In this document: in pieces, positions 1 through 7,500 of the stretch
How positions within the stretch are numbered: the stretch's first letter is position 1
Layout: the number at the start of each line of letters is the position of its first letter
Assembly (NCBI GenBank): GCA_946482515.1
Contig: CAMLRS010000014.1
Coordinates: 37,576-101,575 of the forward strand
DNA length: 64,000 nucleotides
Direction: 5' to 3'
DNA from: an uncultured Flavobacteriales bacterium
Lineage (GTDB): Bacteria > Bacteroidota > Bacteroidia > Flavobacteriales > Crocinitomicaceae
Translations under genes and position numbers: made by a program
The notes under the pieces: generated by a model
Told to the model about the DNA's origin: nothing
The model's input: only the letters and a program-made list of their open reading frames with translations
Databases searched by the model: none

Positions 1-237
1 CTGGCACAGAAATCCGTTCGTGAGCGACTGGCATATTCGTTATTGCTGCTCGAAGACATTTACCGCGACGGACCGATTAACCTCTCGCGCGAAGACCTCG
101 CCAATTTTGTAGGAACGGCCACCGAAACGCTTATCCGGCTGTTGCGCGAGCTGAAAGAAGAAGGACTGATACACATCCAGACGCGCAAGCTCACCATCCT
201 CGATCGCGAAAAGCTCAAACGCCTCGCCGGAACGTAA
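1..237 (+). CDS. Crp/Fnr-family transcription regulator, C-terminal part
   Basis: Open frame running in from the left edge; 78 residues are visible. It reads as the end of the dimerisation helix (QKSVRERLAYSLLLL) followed by a winged helix-turn-helix: INLSREDLANFVGTATETL is the HTH with the recognition helix, then RLLRELKEEGLIHIQ and a short wing ending in LAGT. This matches the Crp/Fnr DNA-binding half; the cyclic-nucleotide or sensor domain lies outside the window. Its effector and targets cannot be judged from what is visible. A tract of CAACTT words follows the stop codon. Confidence 0.85.
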   Translation: MAQKSVRERLAYSLLLLEDIYRDGPINLSREDLANFVGTATETLIRLLRELKEEGLIHIQTRKLTILDREKLKRLAGT

Positions 238-240
238 GTT

Positions 241-312
241 TACAGTTACCAACTTCAAACCAGCAACTTCTAACTTCCAACTAGCAACTTCTAACTTCCA
301 ACTTCCAACTAC
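241..312 (+). repeat. CAACTT word-repeat block
   Basis: About 70 bases built from the words CCAACTT, AGCAACTT and CTAACTT, almost without G on the plus strand. The units are irregular in length. The same vocabulary returns at 16978-17140, 21831-21890, 38941-39027, 40605-40660, 63675-63770 and 63921-63958. It lies between two plus-strand genes. Confidence 0.7.
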
Positions 313-409
313 CCACCATACCTCATTTGCAGTATTTTAATCATAATCTCACCTAATTGACTGTTTAATAACAGGATTTCCGCTAGCTTTAGCTCAAACA
401 ACGAAACCA

Positions 410-1183
410 ATGAAAACGATCTTATTGACCTGCCTGCTGCTGTTGATCGGTGGCCAGGTATTTGCCCAGGATGGGAAACTCACGATTAAATGGACCTATC
501 TTAATGTAGTCGAAGGCTTCGATCACGAGAACAAAATTGCCGTCTGGATCGATGGAAACAGAGTAGGAGAATCGGGTTCTTACAAGGAAACGGAAACCGG
601 TACCTACAACTTGACAGTTCCTACAGGTATGCACCGCATTAAAGTGATCGGATATGCCTATTACGAAGGACAATGGGAAGAACATACGATCGAAAACGAT
701 TACTCGGTCGACGCGATCGTGGAGGAAGACTACAGTTTTGCCAAGAAAAACACGCTCACGATCGCCTGGGATATCGACATGGAGAAGACCAAGATTACGT
801 TCAAAGGCGGAAAAGCTCCTAAAGCAAATTCGAAGGAAGAAGGTACCCTGGTTGTCAACTGGGTGTACACGGGTGTTAATGAAGGATACGACCACACCTG
901 CCGTACAAAAGTCTATGTGGATAACAAGCTCGTGGCTACGTCAGGCGAGCAGCTCCAGTCTAAGAAAGGAAAGCTGCAGGTGGCTGTGCCGACCGGGCGT
1001 CACAAGGTGCGTATTGTGAATGAATCGTATTACGAGGGGAAATGGGAGGAACACAAGAAGGAAAACGACTATTCGGTAGACGCTATAACCGAAGAGACGA
1101 TCGAGCTTAAATCGAAAAACACCGTGACAATGATATTCGATATTACATCGGAAGAAACCACTGTCACCTGGGATAAGAAATAG
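410..1183 (+). CDS. Secreted protein with two tandem copies of a ~110-residue domain
   Basis: 257 residues with a clear signal peptide (MKTILLTCLLLLIGGQVFAQ, cut after AQ). The mature part is two homologous units of about 110 residues. Each has a TIKW/VVNW strand, an EG[FY]DH motif, an internal VPTG[MR]H turn, a YYEG[QK]WEEH motif and an ENDYSVDAI motif, and ends in a short strand (LTIAWDI, VTMIFDI). This is an internal duplication of a probable beta-sandwich. I do not recognise the family. It stands alone, with a convergent methyltransferase gene downstream across a long palindrome. Periplasmic or surface location is inferred from the signal peptide; there is no T9SS signal and no lipobox. 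Confidence 0.8.
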   Translation: MKTILLTCLLLLIGGQVFAQDGKLTIKWTYLNVVEGFDHENKIAVWIDGNRVGESGSYKETETGTYNLTVPTGMHRIKVIGYAYYEGQWEEHTIENDYSVDAIVEEDYSFAKKNTLTIAWDIDMEKTKITFKGGKAPKANSKEEGTLVVNWVYTGVNEGYDHTCRTKVYVDNKLVATSGEQLQSKKGKLQVAVPTGRHKVRIVNESYYEGKWEEHKKENDYSVDAITEETIELKSKNTVTMIFDITSEETTVTWDKK

Positions 1184-1188
1184 ATTTT

Positions 1189-1261
1189 AGGACTTTAGGA
1201 TATCAGGACAGAATGACTGGAGACCCCAAAAAGTCCTGAAGTCTTCATATCCTGAAGTCCT
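1189..1261. terminator. Imperfect palindrome between convergent genes (AGGACTTCAGGA words)
   Basis: AGGACTTTAGGATAT at 1189-1203 pairs with ATATCCTGAAGTCCT at 1247-1261 (15 bp with one G-T wobble). A second CAGGAC/GTCCTG stem (1204-1209/1233-1238) lies inside. It sits between two convergent stop codons, where a bidirectional terminator is expected. There is no strong U-tract, so termination is an inference. The words recur at 38899-38920, 40488-40505 and 59059-59094. Confidence 0.55.
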
Positions 1262-1270
1262 GACGTCCAA

Positions 1271-1849
1271 TCAACATTTGGTCTTTCTCGCTATCACAAA
1301 CAATTCCGTGCCCATACGAGGAGCAATGGAATTGAAGCACGGTTCCAGTTTCCAGGTGCAGAAATGCGTTTTGAGGTATTGTTCGTATTCCTGCGTGGAA
1401 CCGCCGAATGGTGGTCCGCCGGGGAAATCGCGGTTAAAAAGTACGCCGACATATTTCCCGTTTTCGGCCAGTAATTCGTACACTTTCGTCACATACTCGA
1501 TGCGGCGTGACGGATGAATGGCACAGAACAGCGTTTGTTCAAGGATGAGGTCGTAGCTGCCGTGGTATTCGAAAAAATCGCCGATAACGATCTTCACCGA
1601 AGGTGCGGCATTGCGTAATCCGGTAACGGCGTCTTCTACCAGATCAATGACCGTTACATCCGTGAATCCGTGCTCGGCAAGGTAATGTGCTTCGTGCCCG
1701 AATCCGCAGCCGGGAATCAGAATGCGAATCGTTTTGTCTTTGAGCTGATCAATGTATTCCTTCAACGGGCGGGAAACCGTTCCGACATCCCATCCTGTTG
1801 CCTGTTCATCGTAGCGTGCCTGCCAGAAATCCTGGTCGAGTTCGTTCAT
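1271..1849 (-). CDS. SAM-dependent methyltransferase, TPMT-like
   Basis: 192 residues. The N-terminus DFWQARYDEQATGWDVGTVSRPLKEYID is the hallmark opening of thiopurine S-methyltransferase-like enzymes (WxxRYxxxxTGWDxG). SAM-binding motif I follows as LIPGCGFGHEA, then the acidic motif II region VTVIDLV and motif IV DLILEQTLFCAI. Such enzymes methylate small thiol or similar acceptors in the cytoplasm; the substrate here is unknown. The start codon overlaps the stop of the upstream HD-hydrolase gene by four bases (ATGA), so the two are translationally coupled. The length is normal for the family. Confidence 0.85.
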   Translation of the reverse strand: MNELDQDFWQARYDEQATGWDVGTVSRPLKEYIDQLKDKTIRILIPGCGFGHEAHYLAEHGFTDVTVIDLVEDAVTGLRNAAPSVKIVIGDFFEYHGSYDLILEQTLFCAIHPSRRIEYVTKVYELLAENGKYVGVLFNRDFPGGPPFGGSTQEYEQYLKTHFCTWKLEPCFNSIAPRMGTELFVIARKTKC

Positions 1850-2457
1850 GGCGTCAATGTATTAAGTTCCCATTCCAGGTTGATATGCGCTTGCTGTTCA
1901 CACCTGTCGCGGAACAAATCCGTTTTATAAATAATTCCGTTTCCTAACAGATGTTTCAGCACAGCAGCTCTGCCGGGATTGTACAATTCATCCGGATACA
2001 TCGCGTATTCCTTCCGAATGTCAGCTGCGTACTGGCGGTATGTTTCCGGATCGCTTCCGAGTGTAGCGAGATCGGCATCGATGAATAGGTTCGTATCAGC
2101 CGAATCACTGGCTTCGTGGCGTTTGGTTGCCAAAATGTGTTGCACGCAGCGGGCTATCGTGTTTTCATGAAAACCAGCTTCTGTTAACCGAATCCGGGCC
2201 AGCTCGGCGCTCTGTTCTTCGTTGTCTTTAGCGGTCGGATCGTAGATCGCATCGTGGTAAAAAGCCGCCAGCCAGATGGCATTCGCATCATCGAACGCAG
2301 GCACCATTTCCAGGTTTTGGATCACGGCAGCAATGTGCTCCAGCGTGTGGTAAAATCGCCCCGGCTCGTTATAATGCGTTTCCAGTTCCAGCCAGTAGTT
2401 TTCGATAGCAATAGCCGAATTGGTTTGCTGAAAAAGGGAAGTGAACAACTGTTTCAT
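1846..2457 (-). CDS. HD-superfamily metal-dependent phosphohydrolase (COG4339-like)
   Basis: 203 residues from the ATG at 2457. A longer frame opens 27 codons upstream, but its N-terminal extension overlaps the lipoprotein gene and looks non-native. The HD metal ligands are visible: FYHTLEHI near residue 38 and AAFYHDAIYDP near 68, with later acidic residues in the ATKRHEASDSADTNLFIDADL segment. This is the pattern of predicted HD phosphohydrolases; the substrate is unknown. The gene is followed by the methyltransferase with an ATGA overlap and preceded by the lipoprotein gene 11 bases away, so all three probably form one transcript. Confidence 0.8.
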   Translation of the reverse strand: MKQLFTSLFQQTNSAIAIENYWLELETHYNEPGRFYHTLEHIAAVIQNLEMVPAFDDANAIWLAAFYHDAIYDPTAKDNEEQSAELARIRLTEAGFHENTIARCVQHILATKRHEASDSADTNLFIDADLATLGSDPETYRQYAADIRKEYAMYPDELYNPGRAAVLKHLLGNGIIYKTDLFRDRCEQQAHINLEWELNTLTP

Positions 2458-2468
2458 GCTGAAGCTGT

Positions 2469-2912
2469 TCACGGGCAAACCGTTTTGATGAGCACAGGCC
2501 CGGCATTGAATTTCAGCTTGTCGGGATTGCTGAACCACATTTTGCCGTTTTTCTCGGTCATTTCGCCCGTTCCGTCGCGGAAAGTCGTTCCTTTTTTCTT
2601 GAAAGCCACTTGCCGGCGGGAAATCACGCCTTCCGACCGGAATGTGTAATCGGCCAGGAGCACGTCTTCGCGCATGCTGCCTACAATTGTTCCTGAATTG
2701 CGGTCTTTGCCGTCGAGCTGGTAAATGAGCTTGCCGGAAACCGAGCCGTTTTTCTCACGCAGGTTGAGCAAAATGGTGTCGCCATTGCCGGTGTAAACAT
2801 AGCAACCAGTCACGCTGCTTTTGATGGTGGAAATGCCTTTGTCGCGCTGCACGGGATTTCCCGAACAGGCCACACAACCAAGCACAAAGCTGAATACCAG
2901 GAGCCGTTTCAT
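2469..2912 (-). CDS. Small predicted lipoprotein, unknown function
   Basis: 147 residues. The N-terminus MKRLLVFSFVLGCVACSGN is a lipoprotein signal with a VAC lipobox. The mature part contains GCYVYTGNGDTILLNLREKNGSVSGKLIYQLDGKDRNSGTI-like beta-strand alternation typical of small all-beta lipoproteins, and a TGEMTEKNGKMWFSNPDKLKF tail (quoted in pieces). I do not recognise the family with certainty. It is the first gene of a likely three-gene minus-strand transcript with the HD hydrolase and the methyltransferase. The 58-base gap to the epimerase gene upstream leaves room for its own promoter. Confidence 0.75.
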   Translation of the reverse strand: MKRLLVFSFVLGCVACSGNPVQRDKGISTIKSSVTGCYVYTGNGDTILLNLREKNGSVSGKLIYQLDGKDRNSGTIVGSMREDVLLADYTFRSEGVISRRQVAFKKKGTTFRDGTGEMTEKNGKMWFSNPDKLKFNAGPVLIKTVCP

Positions 2913-2970
2913 CGCGTTCTTTTGTTAAATGTAAGTGGATTCCTGTTCAATTCCAATCCGCTTGAGCGGA

Positions 2971-3885
2971 TTATTGCTTTACGAGATTTTCAAGGCATTT
3001 TTCGATGGTCGGAAACGCAAAGTTAAAACCGGCTTGTTGCAAACGGGCCGGCAGCACGAAGCGGCTTTTGAGGATCAATTCGGTTTCTGTTCCGATGAGC
3101 TTTGCCCCGAATTCCAGCAGCCATTTCGGTTGCGGAATGCCGAAAGGAACGCGTAGACGATTACGCAGAACGCGTAGAAAATGGTCGTTCGTCACCGGAT
3201 TTGGCGCGCTCAGGTTGTAAACACCGGAAGTTGCTTCGTTTTCGATGAGAAAAGCGATCGCCCGGCACACATCGCGTTCGTGGATCCAGCTGAATTGCTG
3301 ATCGCCGTTGCCCATTTTGCCGCCCAATCCGAATCGGACAAGACGTTTGAACGGCGTCATAACACCGCCGGTTTGTCCCAGGACGATAGCTGTTCGCAGA
3401 ACGATCTGTCGCGTTTCCGGTTGTTTGTAGGTGGCAAAACAGGCTTCCCATCGCTGACAAACATCGACGGAAAAACCCGTGCCGATGATGCCGTTTTCTT
3501 CCGTATTCGGACGATCGGTTGAATGAGCGTAAATCGTTGCGCTGGCAGCGTTGATCCAGACTTTTGGCTTGTTGGCACACAAACGGATTGCTTCACCGAT
3601 TGCTGCCGTGCTTTCCAGTCGGGAAGCGTAAATGGCCGCTTTGTTTTCTTCGTTATAGCGGCAATTAACGGATTTCCCGGCGAGGTTGATCACGGCCAGC
3701 GCACCGTCTAAATCGACCGACCAGCTGCCCACGGTATGTCCGTCCCAGACCCGGTATTTGACATCAGCAGTAGAAGCTTGCGGTTTGCGCACCAGGGCGA
3801 CGATACGGTAATGTTCTTTGAAAAAATCGACTAAGCTGCGACCGATAAAGCCGTTGGCGGCAGCGATAACAATGGTGGGTTTCAT
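2971..3885 (-). CDS. TIGR01777-family NAD(P)-dependent epimerase/dehydratase-like protein
   Basis: 304 residues. The Rossmann opening is IAAANGFIGRSL near residue 7. The substrate-domain segment GALAVINLAGKSVNCRYNEENK is the TIGR01777 signature (LAG..I..RW). Next come the extended-SDR catalytic region and the C-terminal DUF1731 segment (PFGIPQPKWLLEFGAKLIGTETELILKSRFVLP, in parts). Family members (YfcH in E. coli) are cytoplasmic and of unclear substrate. The start overlaps the stop of the DCC-protein gene by four bases, so both belong to the cluster next to the GbsR-type regulator. Confidence 0.88.
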   Translation of the reverse strand: MKPTIVIAAANGFIGRSLVDFFKEHYRIVALVRKPQASTADVKYRVWDGHTVGSWSVDLDGALAVINLAGKSVNCRYNEENKAAIYASRLESTAAIGEAIRLCANKPKVWINAASATIYAHSTDRPNTEENGIIGTGFSVDVCQRWEACFATYKQPETRQIVLRTAIVLGQTGGVMTPFKRLVRFGLGGKMGNGDQQFSWIHERDVCRAIAFLIENEATSGVYNLSAPNPVTNDHFLRVLRNRLRVPFGIPQPKWLLEFGAKLIGTETELILKSRFVLPARLQQAGFNFAFPTIEKCLENLVKQ

Positions 3886-4709
3886 AGGGCAAAAGCAAAA
3901 GGGTAAATCAATAAACGGAAAACAATCCAGGAAACACTCAGCCAGCCGCTGATGTGGAGTAATTGGAGGCGACGCATGTGTTCATAGAACATGAACAGGT
4001 AAACCAGGCCGTAGCAGAAAGGCTGCAGCATTTCGGTGCTCATCCCGACGAAGTTCAGGAACGTCAGTCCGAGGTGGAAGAACAACAGGAGCAAGCCACC
4101 CAGCAAACTGATGAAAGCGAGATTGCCGGCATAATCAGCGAAGCCGTTTCGGTGAAACAATCGGAAAACCAGGAACTGGAACCCGAATTGTGCGAGGAAT
4201 AATACGAGATCGGTATAAACCGGGTGACCGATGAAATAGTCTCCGAGCTGTTGTGTAAAATAAATACCCGTCGTGAGGTTCACGATCCAGCAGCAGAAAG
4301 CAATGAAAGCGATCCGCCAGCTAATGGAAAGGGTAGGAGCACAAGCGCAGCGATCGTTGCAATCGGACGGAGCGACCATTTTCCGGTTGTAGCTGATGAA
4401 GCTGTACAATTGTTCCAGCAACCAGTGAATACCCGGCAGACGGCCAATTTTGGGAATGAGCGGAAAACGGTTGCCCAAAACGGTCAACAAACTGTCGACG
4501 CCGTATTCGACTGTTCCTTTCACCGGATCGACCAGCGCGATCTTGTTGCGGGAAACGGTGATGTCGAATGTCAATCCGGGTTGTTCGACGGCTTCGCTGT
4601 AGGGGAGGCGCCCGGCAGGAGCAAGGAAACCATGACGAATGAAAGCACCTGTATACCAGTTACACAGCGGACAGTCTTTGTCGTAAAGCAGAATGTGTGT
4701 CGGTTTCAT
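3882..4709 (-). CDS. DCC-family (DUF393) thiol-disulfide-oxidoreductase-like membrane protein
   Basis: 275 residues from the ATG at 4709. The upstream alternative would cover the palindrome at 4733-4750, so it was rejected. The start LLYDKDCPLCNWYTGAF is the DCC motif with its CxxC pair. The first ~130 residues form the DUF393 domain. The rest is a membrane part with about four hydrophobic segments (for example WRIAFIAFCCWIVNLTTG, LVLFLAQFGFQFLVF and FISLLGGLLLLFFHLG). The redox role is suggested by the CxxC only. It overlaps the epimerase gene by four bases and is preceded by a palindrome also found at the GbsR gene start, so control by that regulator is likely. Confidence 0.85.
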   Translation of the reverse strand: MKPTHILLYDKDCPLCNWYTGAFIRHGFLAPAGRLPYSEAVEQPGLTFDITVSRNKIALVDPVKGTVEYGVDSLLTVLGNRFPLIPKIGRLPGIHWLLEQLYSFISYNRKMVAPSDCNDRCACAPTLSISWRIAFIAFCCWIVNLTTGIYFTQQLGDYFIGHPVYTDLVLFLAQFGFQFLVFRLFHRNGFADYAGNLAFISLLGGLLLLFFHLGLTFLNFVGMSTEMLQPFCYGLVYLFMFYEHMRRLQLLHISGWLSVSWIVFRLLIYPFAFAL

Positions 4710-4732
4710 AAAGCTAATTTTAGTTTCTAAAC

Positions 4733-4750
4733 TTTCAATAAAAATTGAAA
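4733..4750. promoter_or_regulatory. Palindromic operator upstream of the DCC/epimerase genes
   Basis: TTTCAATAAAAATTGAAA: two perfect 7-bp arms (TTTCAAT/ATTGAAA) around AAAA, 24 bases upstream of the DCC start codon. It matches the site at 5317-5334, in front of the GbsR/MarR gene, at 16 of 18 positions. A site of this size and symmetry suits a dimeric MarR-fold regulator. Confidence 0.7.
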
Positions 4751-4760
4751 TACCCAATCA

Positions 4761-4787
4761 AAAAGAAACGGCTCTTTTGCCGCTTCG
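4761..4787 (-). terminator. Intrinsic terminator after the GbsR-type gene
   Basis: On the minus strand an AAGCGGC stem, AAAAGA loop and GCCGTTT stem are followed by CTTTTT. It lies eight bases past the regulator stop and before the operator of the next gene, so the regulator and the DCC/epimerase pair are probably separate transcripts. Confidence 0.7.
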
Positions 4788-4794
4788 TGTTTTC

Positions 4795-5298
4795 TTATTT
4801 AAAGAACTGAATGATCTTCCCGAAGAAGACATGCTCGTCAGCTTTCATCAACGTATCAGATAATCCATCGAGACGGGAAACCAGTCGTTGCAGGTCGGTG
4901 ATCGTATCGGTGAAAGCTTCTTTTTCTGCTGAGTCCGGACCTTCTACAGCTGACAATTCAGCCAGGTGTTGTTGCAAAGGTTCGATCTCACGGCGTTTGC
5001 GCTCTTTGGTAATGCGTTTGGCGATTTCCCACACATCTTTTTCAGCACGGAAATACTCGCGACGATCGCCCGGAAACGTTTCCTTGTAAACCAGGTTCCA
5101 GTTCATCAGCTCGCGGATGTTCATATTAGCGTTCCCGCGAGAAATGGAGAGTGTTTCCATGATTTCCTCCGTGCAAAGCGACTTAGTACTGGTCAGCAGC
5201 AGGGCATGCACCTGGGCCATCGAGCGGTTAATTCCCCACTGGGAACCGAAGTTCCCCCAGAGCTGAATGAATTGTTGTTTTGCTGTTTCGAGTTCCAT
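4795..5298 (-). CDS. GbsR/MarR-family transcription regulator
   Basis: 167 residues. A winged-helix core is visible: MAQVHALLLTSTKSLCTEEIMETLSISRGNANMNIRELMNWNLVYK (in parts), where LSISRGNANMNIREL is the recognition helix typical of GbsR-like COG1510 proteins. The wing contains ETFPGDRREYFRAEKDVW. The helical C-terminus is probably for dimerisation. In Bacteroidota this family is often found beside DCC and TIGR01777 genes, as here. An 18-bp palindrome plus an extra half-site lies directly upstream of its start codon, pointing to autoregulation. The ligand is unknown. Confidence 0.9.
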   Translation of the reverse strand: MELETAKQQFIQLWGNFGSQWGINRSMAQVHALLLTSTKSLCTEEIMETLSISRGNANMNIRELMNWNLVYKETFPGDRREYFRAEKDVWEIAKRITKERKRREIEPLQQHLAELSAVEGPDSAEKEAFTDTITDLQRLVSRLDGLSDTLMKADEHVFFGKIIQFFK

Positions 5299-5299
5299 A

Positions 5300-5334
5300 T
5301 TTCAAATATACAGAATTTTCAATAATATTTGAAA
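5300..5334. promoter_or_regulatory. GbsR promoter/operator: 18-bp palindrome plus half-site
   Basis: TTTCAATAATATTTGAAA at 5317-5334 is nearly the same as the site before the DCC gene (16/18). A further half-site TTTCAAATAT at 5300-5309 is perfectly inverted to ATATTTGAAA at 5325-5334. On the minus strand the half-site contains TATATTTG (5303-5310), a match to the Bacteroidota -7 element TAnnTTTG, just before the ATG. A regulator bound here would block its own promoter. Confidence 0.7.
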
Positions 5335-5373
5335 GTTTTGAATTGTTTTTTCATACAACTCAATTTAGTTGAG

Positions 5374-5462
5374 GGACAGCCTCCTCCCTTGAGGACTGAG
5401 GAAGGTGGTTTTCTAATAGAATCGTGCTGGCCACCCCCTTTTATTCCCCCTCAAGGGGGAAG
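5374..5462. repeat. CCTCAAGG-type palindromic element after the B12 operon
   Basis: Contains CCTCCTCCCTTGAGGACTGA, GGAAGGTGG/CCACCCCCTT and a perfect TTCCCCC-TCAA-GGGGGAA hairpin (5444-5461) four bases beyond the stop of the last B12-operon gene. A related piece (CCCCCTTTGGAGAAGGATGA) lies at 46387-46406. It probably acts as the 3' boundary of the operon, but no U-tract follows. Confidence 0.55.
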
Positions 5463-5465
5463 CAG

Positions 5466-6446
5466 TTATAAAAGTCGAATCAACTGCCGAACGGCCTTTC
5501 CACTCGCGTTTTCCGCCACAACGAAGTAAACGCCTTTGTCCAGCTCTTGCGAGAAAGAAAACGTGCTGTTATCGGTATGCTCATACGTACTCACGAGCTG
5601 GCCCATCGCATTCATAACGGAAACGGTAGCTGTTCCAGGGAGTGCTAAGCTAAAATGATCGCTTGCCGGATTTGGATACAACTGCACCGCGAGCTCGTTT
5701 TCTTCCACATTGAGGAAAACATTGATCACGCCAACGGCATCAAGATCGAAACCACAGGAGGAAAATGGGGTTGGATACGGATCGTTGATCACAGTGTCGT
5801 TCTGGTCGGTTGTACCCGTTCCGGTAATGGCACCAATGGCGTCGATGATGCGGATGTGCGTGATCATTTCAGTGTTCAGCAAAGCATCAACAGGCAGGTC
5901 GGCGAGATCGAAAGGTGTTCCGAAACCGCGCTTGTATTTGCCAGCCAGGTTGTTCACATAACGGCAATCGGAGGTGGAAGAATTGCTGAGCTGTACATCC
6001 GTCGGGATTTCCGAGGTGGACGGGAAACGGAAAAAATGAACGCCGTCGCTGCTCACTTCTACATGACCCAATTCCATGTAATGATCCACAAATCCGTTTT
6101 CGAAAATGGCAAAGTCAAAGCCCGGACCGTCAGTGATCAGCTGGTCGAACGTCAGGGTTACGATGCCGCTGTCGCCCAACGAAACAGCGGAAGTGATATC
6201 GCCCTCAGCCGGTCCGAACGCGTTTTCGATGGAACCAAACGTAGCACGATTGCTGTCGTCGAATTCCATTGTCGTGTCATTGATATCGATGTAGCCGCGT
6301 GAAATCGTTCCGTTGGTTGCCCAGGCGATAAAGCAGGAGCTGTCTTTCGGAATAGCCGTTGAGCCCGGCTGACCGTATTCCGGGGCGAATGATTGTGCTG
6401 CCGCAGCAAAGGGCAGGAGAGAAAGTATAAAAAGGATCTTATTCAT
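5466..6446 (-). CDS. T9SS-sorted surface protein, last gene of the B12 operon
   Basis: 326 residues. Signal peptide MNKILFILSLLPFAAAAQ. The mature domain has PEYGQPGSTAIPKDSSCFIAWA, GGSVTLTF-like strands and the motif DGPGFDFAIFENGF, which I associate with a surface-protein family often encoded beside BtuB-like receptors. The last ~85 residues are a T9SS type A sorting domain (VQLYPNPASDHFSLALPG, then KGVYFVVA and KAVRQLIRLL). It should therefore be exported by T9SS and anchored at the cell surface. Its start overlaps the beta-propeller gene stop by eight bases, so it is the fourth member of the riboswitch operon. A role in cobalamin capture is inference from context only. Confidence 0.8.
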   Translation of the reverse strand: MNKILFILSLLPFAAAAQSFAPEYGQPGSTAIPKDSSCFIAWATNGTISRGYIDINDTTMEFDDSNRATFGSIENAFGPAEGDITSAVSLGDSGIVTLTFDQLITDGPGFDFAIFENGFVDHYMELGHVEVSSDGVHFFRFPSTSEIPTDVQLSNSSTSDCRYVNNLAGKYKRGFGTPFDLADLPVDALLNTEMITHIRIIDAIGAITGTGTTDQNDTVINDPYPTPFSSCGFDLDAVGVINVFLNVEENELAVQLYPNPASDHFSLALPGTATVSVMNAMGQLVSTYEHTDNSTFSFSQELDKGVYFVVAENASGKAVRQLIRLL

Positions 6447-7500
6447 AGACTAATAATTTGGAGGGATTGAGCCCAACGTGGTAGCTGCGCTCAAAACTGC
6501 CGGCTGCCGTAAACAGGTGGATGTAACCGGAATTGGTGTACCCGTTGGCATCAGCGCAATAAATTTTGTTGGTAACAGGCGAATAGGTAATACCATATAA
6601 AGTGGTAATAGAAGCGGTCGAAATGAAATTCGGAGTAATCAGCTGTTCGGTCAGGGCATTGAAGAGGCCAATGGCGCTGGTTTGATCATTGAAGTTGTAA
6701 TAGCTGATCAGCAATTGGTCGTTCATACGGGTAATGCCGCTGGCATCGAAGGTGTAGCTTTCCACTTTGGTGTCGGTTACCGGATCGATGCGGTGCATGC
6801 GGGAAGGAATGCTGCCGTAATTGCCGCGACTGATCACATACACATCGCCTTCGCTATCGGTGCAGACCGCTCCCGGGTTTTCACCCACGGTAATGCGATC
6901 GAGTTCTTGCAGACTAGCCAGGCTGATGACTGAAACCGTACTGTCTTTTACGGTGTTCAATCCGCCGGAATTGGCTACATACAGTTTGCCGTTGCTGATG
7001 TCGAGTCCTTCAGGATTACTTCCAACAGCAATGCGCTGTGTAACGGTCAGCGAAGTAGTATCGATCACGTCCACATAGCCGTCGAAGCAGCTTACAAAAG
7101 CACGTGAGCCATCGAAAACGATGTAACGCGGTTGCTTTGCAACACCGCCGTGGATCATGGAAATCTGTGTGATCGGATCGCCGGTAAGCGCGTCGAGGAC
7201 TTCGATCGTGCTGGATACGTTTACGATGATGTAGATCTTATTTCCGTAACGGGCAATGTCGTTGCCGGTATCGCCCAGTCCGCGATTGGTTTTGTCTTCG
7301 AAAAAGGTCGTGTTGACCGTATGATCGTTGGTATTTACCCAGCACAAGGTTGAATTGTTGAGCTGAAACAAGCCTTCGTTCAGAACCAGCAAGCCGTGTT
7401 CGAGAACCGCCGGTGCAGGTGCTTCCGGCTCGGGCTTTTTCTTTTTGCACGACAGCAGCGCCATTCCCAGGCAAGCGATCAGTAAAATCTTAGAATTCAT
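6439..7500 (-). CDS. Beta-propeller surface lipoprotein (DUF5074/YncE-like), BtuG-like
   Basis: 353 residues. Lipoprotein signal MNSKILLIACLGMALLSCKKKK with an LSC lipobox followed by a charged run. The mature part holds repeated blades: ALTGDPITQISM, SRAFVSCFDGYVDVIDT, VGSNPEGLDISNGKLYVANSGG and VGENPGAVCTDSEGDVYVISRG, ending GLNPSKLLVYE. This is the seven-bladed YncE/DUF5074 pattern. In Bacteroides the DUF5074-like lipoprotein BtuG binds vitamin B12 very tightly and caps BtuB. Position directly after a BtuB-like gene (11-base overlap) and under a cobalamin riboswitch supports the same role here. B12 binding is inferred, not shown by residues. Confidence 0.85.
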   Translation of the reverse strand: MNSKILLIACLGMALLSCKKKKPEPEAPAPAVLEHGLLVLNEGLFQLNNSTLCWVNTNDHTVNTTFFEDKTNRGLGDTGNDIARYGNKIYIIVNVSSTIEVLDALTGDPITQISMIHGGVAKQPRYIVFDGSRAFVSCFDGYVDVIDTTSLTVTQRIAVGSNPEGLDISNGKLYVANSGGLNTVKDSTVSVISLASLQELDRITVGENPGAVCTDSEGDVYVISRGNYGSIPSRMHRIDPVTDTKVESYTFDASGITRMNDQLLISYYNFNDQTSAIGLFNALTEQLITPNFISTASITTLYGITYSPVTNKIYCADANGYTNSGYIHLFTAAGSFERSYHVGLNPSKLLVYE

